From Theristus sp. LFF4_11 (taxonomy: Eukaryota; Nematoda; Chromadorea; Monhysterida; Xyalidae), in assembly GCA_030248135.1 (NCBI GenBank), contig JASANC010001892.1:1-64000 (forward strand): a DNA stretch of 64,000 nucleotides, in the 5' to 3' direction. The notes beneath the pieces are model-generated. The model did no database searches. It was not told where the DNA came from and was given only the letters and a program-made list of their open reading frames with translations. Both the position numbers and the translations under genes were made by a program. Positions 59,901 to 64,000 of this stretch are shown here, in pieces. Within the stretch, counting starts at the first letter, position 1. Every line of letters starts with the position of its first letter.

Positions 59901-59950
59901 TTGCCAACTTGTTCGTCGCCTCCTCCTGGCCCCTCCTCGTCAGAAGACAT
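39563..59950 (-). CDS. POLE: DNA polymerase epsilon catalytic subunit, whole gene (about 43 exons)
   Basis: This is the leading-strand replicative polymerase in the nucleus, with 3'-5' proofreading. I joined 43 exons from ATG 59950 ([10 protein letters not shown]) to TGA 39563, all phases agreeing, giving about 2,127 residues against roughly 2,280 in vertebrates. The N-terminal half has intact exonuclease motifs ([27 protein letters not shown]), polymerase motif A ([16 protein letters not shown]), motif B (NSFYGYVM) and motif C (LDTDGIW). The catalytic-domain iron-sulphur cysteines are also present ([14 protein letters not shown] and DYCKKA). The C-terminal half keeps the degenerate polymerase-like module and ends with CysA and CysB motifs. 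About 200 residues expected between exon 28 (ends 49507) and exon 29 (starts 45766) are missing where a LINE is inserted. Introns also carry SINE, hAT, mariner-like and G-run elements. Confidence 0.95.
39722..39781. repeat. Short perfect hairpin in the last POLE intron
   Basis: The 14-bp arms gtgctgaatctgcc (39,722-39,735) and ggcagattcagcac (39,768-39,781) can pair around a 32-nt loop. It may be a tiny foldback insertion. Confidence 0.6.
41979..43062. mobile_element. Tc1/mariner-type MITE with TA target duplication
   Basis: The body 41,981-43,060 is bounded by TA on each side. It starts cagggtgggccaaaaaagg and ends with the complement ggcccaccctg. The inverted repeats reach about 210 bp (to about 42,190 on the left and from about 42,850 on the right). 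The centre is non-coding. It sits in the POLE intron between exons 36 and 37. Confidence 0.85.
43209..45766 (-). CDS. POLE: POLE C-terminal inactive polymerase-like module, exons 29-36
   Basis: Exons are 45766-45603, 45493-45400, 45324-45149, 44972-44806, 44493-44292, 44102-43951, 43613-43477 and 43331-43209. Conserved segments are [139 protein letters not shown] and [18 protein letters not shown]. This module has lost catalysis in the family but is structurally needed in the helicase-bound holoenzyme. An extra short exon between 44805 and 44494 is possible. Confidence 0.92.
43690..43780. mobile_element. Near-perfect 91-bp hairpin (tiny foldback element)
   Basis: Two arms of about 40 bp (43,690-43,729 and 43,742-43,780), starting aaggggcattcatgaag, are almost exact inverted copies with a 12-nt loop. 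It lies in the POLE intron between exons 34 and 35. On transcription it would form a strong stem-loop. Confidence 0.75.
45835..49506 (-). mobile_element. Full-length non-LTR retrotransposon (CR1/L2/jockey-like) inserted in POLE
   Basis: The element carries one intact ORF (49416-45934), a short 3' UTR and a (CAA)n-type 3' tail at 45,836-45,933. The 5' boundary is not sharp and lies close to 49,500, within a few nt of the POLE exon 28 donor. No convincing target duplication was found: sequence next to the tail (cctagcctcg on the minus strand) does not recur at the 5' end. The coding DNA is more GC-rich than nearby introns. The intact ORF suggests a recent insertion. Confidence 0.9.
45934..49416 (-). 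CDS. LINE ORF: 2A-like peptide, PHD-like finger, endonuclease, reverse transcriptase (1,160 aa)
   Basis: The single frame has a 2A-like motif at residues 61-69 (GDVELNPGP), predicted to make ribosomes skip the bond between Gly68 and Pro69. A Cys/His-rich PHD-like finger follows (YQCPNC...[14 protein letters not shown]...CKGC, residues 72-121). The apurinic-type endonuclease runs from about 150 to 365, with LNINGL, QETKL (Glu182), GDINAH and SSDHLPV. Reverse transcriptase runs from about 570 to 870, with [34 protein letters not shown] and YADD at 800-803. A C-terminal CCHC-like finger lies near 1,111-1,132 ([18 protein letters not shown]). The protein makes target-primed DNA copies of its own RNA. 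No frameshift or internal stop is present, so it could be active. 2A-bearing LINEs are known from sea urchins and other invertebrates and from trypanosomes. Confidence 0.92.
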   Translation of the reverse strand: MTCSSRRGDVVPMLALPRSGTGDLGRKRQRHGFAHPCCCGFSSRRNQRPPPWLRRKLLLCGDVELNPGPRQYQCPNCNDCVRRHEWSFQCGKCGEWVHRRCSGGVTQSSYDRQLFRCKGCNTARPTNTRTLHLQHPTATTSTHDHQTRALRLMQLNINGLRAKLPELLDFLRRHRIDVAAVQETKLDQSVVKLSTPGFTTVRKDRNRNGGGVAFLISDSVVYSNETVPVGIGDEVEAVSVCVAGYKLVNVYVPPVSSCADRRSLHLQPLLTDDVFVLGDINAHHRDWDAAGRPDQRGDELAGQIAASNLVILNDGAPTRLAGSASSAPDITLAPVSAAVRCTWKVLAELSSDHLPVVVEIAGAAPRILSTPRRTYTNFRKADWEAFRTCVDTHLSKAREPASVYEAEAIFRSAILTGSKRHIPAGHVKDFVPSFPREARDLQRRRDELRRQDPAQTEQLAELNNRIAKCIRDERARKWREFASTIDHRTPETRLWRTLKKIDGRKAQAPANASILFGAQQKSDPRQIVTAFNRQFIPAGSGSDRRTRVVVRAIKRRQRDIRLFFGTDVVAKKCQSISNSTAQGPDGICNRHLKHLGPTAHRWLASMFARSINECKIPAIWKRANVIPLLKPGKPPELSNSYRPVSLLSPVAKLLERLLLDPLSQHLLPQLRQHQHGFRKGRSTISALLKVSTSVATGFNRPKPADRTALVCVDLSRAFDTVDHRLLLKQLSTTDLPGTLLRWLSAYLRGREACCTFRGATSPHRHIKMGVPQGSVLSPLLFNVYVADIPEPPQEVNVVSYADDFTLTASSPRYTEAAAVLTEYLNKLCAFFERKRLTVNVNKTTASLFTPDNREHKADPNVRIANAKLPTELTPKILGVTFDPKLSFMQHCNATASKASRRVRTLKALSGTSWGATKETLLTVHRATVKSVINYAAPVWAPNAAATNIEKLQRVQNAALRVATGCHTAAPVHHLHTECAELPVEEHLRMLCVQYLASARYDDAHPYHREASVTTRHRAMKHTLASRFDHEAAQAINVQHPTRQQLLNFVHSASVADVIARCPANPVLNAPAPPISLTERELPRYTRRRLAQLRSGYCSMLASYQHKIDSRCPARCPLCNDADEDVRHIFTCPVRALDVVARDLWDRPAQVAKALRLPTEQ
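49507..50509 (-). CDS. POLE: POLE linker after the polymerase core, exons 25-28
   Basis: Exons are 50509-50345, 50281-50183, 49955-49692 and 49587-49507. Exon 25 has [19 protein letters not shown], a strong match to the segment after the thumb. Exon 27 has [13 protein letters not shown]...[15 protein letters not shown] and ends LNAPWHILQ, the start of the second, inactive module. Exon 28 (27 codons, ending HTLYVLSIQ) is weaker; it fits by position and frame. After it the next expected exons (with PRxFYVN and about 200 further residues) are not in the window. Confidence 0.82.
50589..54890 (-). CDS. POLE: POLE polymerase core, exons 13-24
   Basis: Exons are 54890-54728, 54675-54547, 53671-53569, 53498-53352, 53060-52915, 52783-52635, 52533-52441, 52264-51962, 51565-51370, 51298-51173, 50934-50743 and 50666-50589. 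Motif A is [19 protein letters not shown]. The iron-sulphur cluster cysteines are in [14 protein letters not shown] and DYCKKAYKR. Motif B is [15 protein letters not shown]. Motif C is [44 protein letters not shown] and [23 protein letters not shown] follow, as in the thumb. Intron 14 carries a G-run TIR element and intron 20 a small Tc1-like repeat. Donor choice for exon 13 (54728 or 54730) was made by frame. Confidence 0.94.
51602..51820. mobile_element. Tc1-like MITE remnant in POLE intron 20
   Basis: A perfect 19-bp inverted repeat (tggcggccaaaagtttgga at 51,602-51,620 and its complement at 51,802-51,820) bounds about 180 bp. The right end continues to cactgta, so the terminus reads CAGTGGCGGCC next to a TA, resembling Tc1 ends. 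The left terminus is degraded. Confidence 0.6.
53970..54406. mobile_element. TIR element with long G runs, in POLE intron 14
   Basis: The ends are mirror copies: taccgtattacctct at 53,970 and its complement ending acggta at 54,406. Inside are repeated blocks of tttatt plus runs of 8-11 G, and the palindromes cccccatggggg and cccccatgggggatt. Outer TA dinucleotides suggest a TA target site, but the superfamily is unclear. Confidence 0.7.
55205..56711 (-). CDS. POLE: POLE 3'-5' exonuclease domain, exons 8-12
   Basis: Exons are 56711-56580, 56412-56240, 56065-55946, 55846-55600 and 55389-55205. Exo I is [17 protein letters not shown] with the catalytic Asp and Glu. Exo II is [10 protein letters not shown] across the intron 56239-56066. 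Exo III is [20 protein letters not shown]. Further conserved stretches are [55 protein letters not shown] and [19 protein letters not shown]. All proofreading residues are present. Confidence 0.95.
56935..59950 (-). CDS. POLE: POLE N-terminal domain, exons 1-7
   Basis: Exons are 59950-59868, 59361-59214, 59103-59023, 58966-58829, 57633-57479, 57392-57309 and 57070-56935. The start ATG gives [11 protein letters not shown]. Conserved segments follow in order: [99 protein letters not shown] and [11 protein letters not shown]. Intron 4 (58828-57634) is enlarged to 1.2 kb by a SINE with a hAT element inside. The other introns here are between 80 and 510 nt. Confidence 0.93.
57638..58680 (-). mobile_element. 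tRNA-derived SINE with 13-bp target duplication, interrupted by a hAT element
   Basis: The flanks repeat aaaatatgtggct at 57,638-57,650 and 58,668-58,680. The SINE (minus strand) begins near 58,667 with a tRNA-like head: an A-box-like GGCTGAGTGGTTGAGTGG, then GGTTCGAATCC as B box. It continues beyond the hAT insertion as a roughly 150-bp body and ends in a CAA-rich tail at 57,651. The anticodon arm does not fold as a proper stem with a 7-nt loop, so this is not a functional tRNA gene. It sits in POLE intron 4. Confidence 0.85.
57803..58601. mobile_element. hAT-type MITE with 8-bp target duplication, nested in the SINE
   Basis: The body 57,811-58,593 (783 bp) starts tagggttggc and ends gccaacccta. 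It is flanked by gtcacgag at 57,803-57,810 and 58,594-58,601. The 8-bp duplication and YAGGG termini are typical of hAT. Subterminal motifs ttaccggtaaaa repeat in both arms. No transposase is present. Confidence 0.88.
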
Positions 59951-59989
59951 GATCGTTTTTGGCGGCTGCCTTGTCCAATGGAGACGAGA

Positions 59990-61300
59990 AGAATGTAATA
60001 TTTACTCGGCTATGAAATGAACACATCATACCAGGACAGGCTTCACCAAACTGGCTCACTCCCTATTATAATTCAAAGACACATTTCAGACCTTACCATG
60101 GTTTACAAATTTATCCATTCTGTTACTTTCGTTCCCTTTCTGAACGATTTCTTTATTTTTCAACAAACCGGAACAGGTACTCGAGGTCATTCACTCAAAC
60201 TCGCAGTTCCCAGAAACAAGACCACTATCAGGAAAAATTTTTGGTGCGTTAGGACCATACATCTCTGGAATCTTTTGTCTGATGAAACTGTCACCTCACC
60301 AACTACAGCCAGTTTTCGGAGGCGTCTCAAAACACAGGAATATAAAAAAATTCATTCATTTGTCTTTGGTAAATTTTCTGCTGCATTGGAATAGACAGGA
60401 GAGTCCGCCCAGCCGCCAGCACTCTTTGTTTTGTTTTGTTTTGTTTTGAAACATGTTCAACTGAATGTGATTGCGTTTTTGTTTTGAATCACATGTGCTC
60501 TTTTGTGCGACGTTTCGTGTTGTTTTCTTTTTTCTTGTATCTGGTGCAAGTGTGTGTCCATGTCACAGCTCTTTTTATCTCGCGTTTTTTCTGTGTGCTC
60601 TTGTGGCTTTTGTGTTCAGGGTGTTCTTTTTGTTAACTAGCACTGTTACTTGCTTGCTGTTGCTCATCACTTGCTGTCAGCTGTATTTGGGATGGCACAG
60701 GAAAAACAAAAGCCCATAAACAAAAAATAACAAAAAAAACAAAAAAAAAGAAAAAAAAAGAAAAAAAAGAGAAAAAAAAGAAGAAAAAAAAGAAAAAAAA
60801 GAAAAAAAAAGGAAAAAAAAGAAAAAAACAAGAGAGAAAAACTGCGATGAAGAAAAGAAAAGCAACTGTGCCGTGTTTATTTTGCTTTCTCTTGCTTAAT
60901 TTAATCGTGCCTGAATGTCAATCGTGGCCGTTGTGCGCTGTCTGATGTTGTCGGTTCGTGATCGCGCTATTTTATTTATTTCTTCTCTCAAGCTTCAATT
61001 GTGTTTGCGCGTTTTTTTTAACATTCAATTGTTTCTGACTGTCGACGGTTGGTTTTATTTTGTGGATTTTGTTTCTTTGTGTGAATACCCGGGCAGTCAT
61101 CTGCCCATTCGTTTGCATCGACTTTTTGCTTGCTTTCATTCATGCATTCACCAAGTTCATCAATAATCTTGTGTTTCTTTAGGTTTTTTTTTGTGACATC
61201 AATTGTGTTTGTTTTGCATAATGGAAGTTTTGTGAATGTGTTGATGTGAACTGGCCGTGAGGCATACAAATAAAATTGATTGATTGATTGATTGATTAAC
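59990..61300 (+). mobile_element. 5'-truncated LINE fragment just upstream of POLE
   Basis: A plus-strand frame (60,017-60,394) encodes the C-terminal end of a CR1/L2-like reverse transcriptase polyprotein. Typical features are SYQDRLHQTGSLP, DLTMVYKFIHS, TRGHSLKLAVPR, NFWCVRTIHLWNLL and SFRRRLKTQEY, then a stop. The downstream 3' UTR contains a purine-rich tract (about 60,720-60,838) and ends in aataaaattgattgattgattg at about 61,270-61,300. It is a different family from the LINE inside POLE, being opposite in strand and with another tail. Confidence 0.8.
60720..60838 (+). repeat. Polypurine (A/G) tract
   Basis: About 115 bp of almost only A with single G interruptions, inside the 3' UTR of the LINE fragment. 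It could form triplex DNA, but is most simply low complexity. Confidence 0.85.
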
Positions 61301-61737
61301 GCAACACGGCAACAGGTGAGGTGTTCTTGAAAGATAAAATTGACAAAAAATTGTTGAACGGTTTGTTGCGGTTACGATCATTGTTTTTAGCTTAACAACC
61401 AACGTCAACAGCCGCCACCGAAACACTTGACTCAAACAAACGTGATGCATCATTATTAAAAGAGGTGCATGTGCAGTAGCGGTGGCCCCTCCCTATAACA
61501 CAGGAAAGGAAAAAATGCAAAAACTAAATTGATCATTTTCACTTTATCAAAAAGGCTTGGCTTAGGATTAGGGCTAGGATTAGGAACCTACGAGCTACGA
61601 CTCATTGCAAGCAACCTCTGATCAGAAATCAACAAAAATCACTTTTAAGAATGTATACAACATCATTAGGAAAATAATAGACAAACTGGAATGAAACGAT
61701 TTTTTTTATTTTATTTTTTCACCATGGGTGTTCTTGG

Positions 61738-62483
61738 GTTTCCCGTAGGGTTGTTAAAAAAAACAAAAATCGTCATTTTTGTTTTTAAAAAAAAAAAAAT
61801 TTTTTTTTTAAAAAAAAAATTTCAAAAATCAAAGTTGTGCTAAATCAATCAGGGAGTCCGAAGAACCACATATGATATGCAAGCGCCTCCCGAATGACTC
61901 CCGTATGGCGGAACTTTGCAGATTTTGTTTTGGTGACCTCAATTACCCCTTTTCCAAACCGTCACCATGCCTCTTCTTGTGTTTTGACCTCCAAAACGTC
62001 ACTAATTGTCCCCAGCTAAGCTAATGCTGAAGTGAAGACAAACATACCGCCTTGAAATTCTATCAATTCTTCTGATGGTGTCGCGACGACACGACACGAA
62101 GCAGCAACCAGACAACGTAGCGCTTGCAAACGGAGCAGCGAGCACAATCGGACGCTCTGCGAGGCGAATCGTCACCTTATCTGCATCGGAAATGGTAGGC
62201 TAAGCTTTGGGACGCTCAAAAACTTCATCGCAGATGTTGTCTAAGCCTAAAATCAGTCGGTAAAACGGCCCAAAATCGACTGCTAAAGGTTTTACGAGGT
62301 ATAATCAAAGAAAATTTTTGTTGAACTTTCGAAAAATTGTGCCAAAATTGAGGTTTTCAGAGCATATTAGAGGAAAATTTTTCGAATTTTTTTTTTAAAA
62401 AAAAAATCGGCATTTTTGTTTTTTTTTTAATCACTTTTTAAAAAAAAAAATTTTCATTTTTGTTTAACAACCCTAGTTTCCCG
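61738..62483. mobile_element. hAT-type MITE with 8-bp target duplication
   Basis: The body 61,746-62,475 (730 bp) starts tagggttgttaaa and ends with its complement aacaaccctag. It is flanked by gtttcccg at 61,738-61,745 and 62,476-62,483. Subterminal A/T runs form long inverted arms. The centre is non-coding. It shares tagggtt ends with the element at 57,811 but not the internal sequence. Confidence 0.85.
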
Positions 62484-63140
62484 CCCTGATGTTCCATGTA
62501 AAGCACGCTCCCGCTCGGTGGACAATTCACGCTTCGGACAGTGAGTGCTGGCAAACCGGTATATTGGAATGTGCTTGCGAGCTGATGTAACTTGTTGAGC
62601 TGGGTCGCATTTGTGCGTGGGGCAGACGGTTGAATAGTAAGCCAACACAAACATGAGCGGAATGGAACCTGACAAAAAGCACCGCTGTTTTAAGAAACAA
62701 AACCGCGTGACATGTTCTAACCACTGCTGCATTTCATGACCTGACCACCGGCAGGCGGACAACTCCGGCTAAGCCCGCTCGGAGGCCCACAAGTTTTTAT
62801 CAGCGGCCGGAGCAAGCCCCAGCCCGGTCAGAGCAGTCCCAACTTCCAGGAACAACGGAAAATTGAAAACACATCAATTGATGATCAACATCCGATGGTT
62901 GACTTTAAAATTCAGGAGCTCCGCAAGGTTCGGTACTGCAGCAGATTCTTTTTTCATCAGTTTGTGTATAATCCCCGGATACCGGAATGTGTCATTCATT
63001 GCGCAACTGCGGTATAAAATCAGTGCTTTGACAATTAAATAAAAAATAAGCACAGTAGCCCCAGAATTCAAACGAAAACATCGAACGAAATTGAATGGAT
63101 TAAACTTTTCTTCAATATCAACAGAGAACAATGATTTCAT
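62484..63140. other. MGME1: 3' flank of the MGME1-like gene
   Basis: This lies between the hAT-type element and the MGME1-like stop codon. No conserved frame is visible. A short GC-rich block (62,755-62,850) with repeated gcc/cggag motifs has no known identity. Confidence 0.5.
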
Positions 63141-64000
63141 TTACGAAAGCAGCGCATTATCGCCAGCGAAATTCACATTCTCTTGTTCCGGCTGTTCATT
63201 GAGTCGTTTCCAAAACTGGTGCACACGATCACGCCACAACGTCCAATAGTAGGCAAGCTGCTGTTCGTGCATGTCGATCACGCTTGCCTGCTTGCCAGAT
63301 TCATGGCAGATCACAATGGTGGCATGAGTCACCTGACAACAAGCAAATCACGAATGCGCCAGTGCGTGTTGGTCATGGATGAGAAAATTGACAACAAGCG
63401 CACTCGTTTGTAAGGCAATTGCGCATCGGTGTTGATCGCACCAGCATACGCGACCACTTGAGTGGGCGTGTCAGCGAACAAATCCGACAACGACGACGAA
63501 TTTCGCTCCGCGTATGAGCCGGCAGACGCAGTCTTGAACTCAAACAGACGACTGGTGTTTCTGAAAACGCCATAAAAAACATTAAAAAAAGAAGCTTACT
63601 TCATTTTAACTTTTCTTTTTTTGGTGTCTTCTTTTTTTGGTTGCAATGCAATGCCAAAGCGTTTGAACATAAATTCTGTGAAATCGTACTTGTAGTTTGC
63701 GATTGCATCAAACTTGCCACGATAGCAGAGCGCCCAGTTGACCACGCTCGCTTCTGACAATCTGCAGCAACAAAACGTTTATTGCCTCAAAAATTTGGAC
63801 GAAGCTTGAATGAAATTCTTGTTTCTTTTTTCAAACTCACGTGAACAAAAAACCATGAAAACCTGCAGTCATCGATGTCAGCCAAAATAGGACAGACACT
63901 GTTGAAATAGCCGCGCACTTCTTCAGGCAATGTTTCAAAAATGCGTGCACGCTCGTCGGCGACGGCTGTGGTGAGCGCGTGTGCGACGGCGTTGTGCAGT
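63141..64000 (-). CDS. MGME1: MGME1-like mitochondrial genome maintenance exonuclease, 3' part (partial)
   Basis: Exons are beyond 64000-63863, 63761-63600, 63560-63404 and 63332-63141, all joining in frame. MGME1 is a RecB/PD-(D/E)XK-type exonuclease that trims single-stranded DNA in mitochondria. Visible segments are EEVRGYFNSVCPILADIDDC, LSEASVVNWALCYRGKFDAIANYK (Asp of the nuclease core), RLFEFKTA (the E-x-K motif), TPTQVVAYAGAINTDAQL, ATIVICHESGKQASV and YYWTLWRDRVHQFWKRL. The order and spacing fit MGME1, apart from a Lys-rich insert (KKEDTKKRKVKMK) between the Asp and the E-x-K strand. The 5' end with the mitochondrial targeting sequence lies outside the window. Confidence 0.85.

Noticed and set aside
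60677..60865. Minus-strand Phe/Leu/Ser-rich frame resembling a membrane protein
   Set aside because: It is the translation of the polypurine tract in the LINE 3' UTR.

Overview
This is nuclear DNA from an invertebrate animal. The genes are animal families cut by many short introns (mostly 40-150 nt, nearly all GT-AG). The standard code fits, and remains of LINE, SINE, hAT, mariner and foldback elements lie between and inside the genes. I cannot name the phylum. All four recognisable host genes lie on the minus strand, so they read from high to low coordinates.

Layout: 2,261-3,282 is a two-exon SPSB3-like gene (SPRY domain and SOCS box). 7,997-32,592 is a roughly 40-exon secreted metalloprotease of the ADAMTS9/20/GON-1 class. 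It has signal peptide, propeptide, zinc protease, disintegrin-like, cysteine-rich and spacer domains, about 17 thrombospondin type-1 repeats and a C-terminal GON domain. The model joins in frame through every exon to about 2,203 residues. 39,563-59,950 is the catalytic subunit of DNA polymerase epsilon (POLE), about 43 exons. All exonuclease and polymerase motifs and the C-terminal cysteine motifs are present. 63,141 to the window edge is the 3' part of an MGME1-like mitochondrial exonuclease gene.

Mobile DNA: a full-length LINE with an intact 1,160-residue ORF (2A-like peptide, PHD-like finger, endonuclease, reverse transcriptase) lies inside POLE at 45.8-49.5 kb, exactly where about 200 expected POLE residues are absent. 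A tRNA-derived SINE, itself split by a hAT-type element, sits 2 nt from a POLE splice acceptor. Further TIR elements lie in POLE introns (41,981-43,060; 51.6 kb; 53,970-54,406), in ADAMTS introns (11,741-13,190 with a 9-bp target duplication; 21,144-22,167; 19.0-19.45 kb) and between genes (61,746-62,475). A 5'-truncated LINE lies just upstream of the POLE start. Tandem repeats occur at 6.2-6.6 kb (8 bp) and 19.97-21.05 kb (about 149 bp).

The genes belong to unrelated processes: ubiquitin ligase targeting, extracellular matrix remodelling, nuclear DNA replication and mitochondrial DNA maintenance. No operon-like or pathway relation is visible. The most notable points are the modular exon structure of the GON protease, GC-AG introns, the POLE gap at the LINE, and nested insertions with clear target-site duplications.
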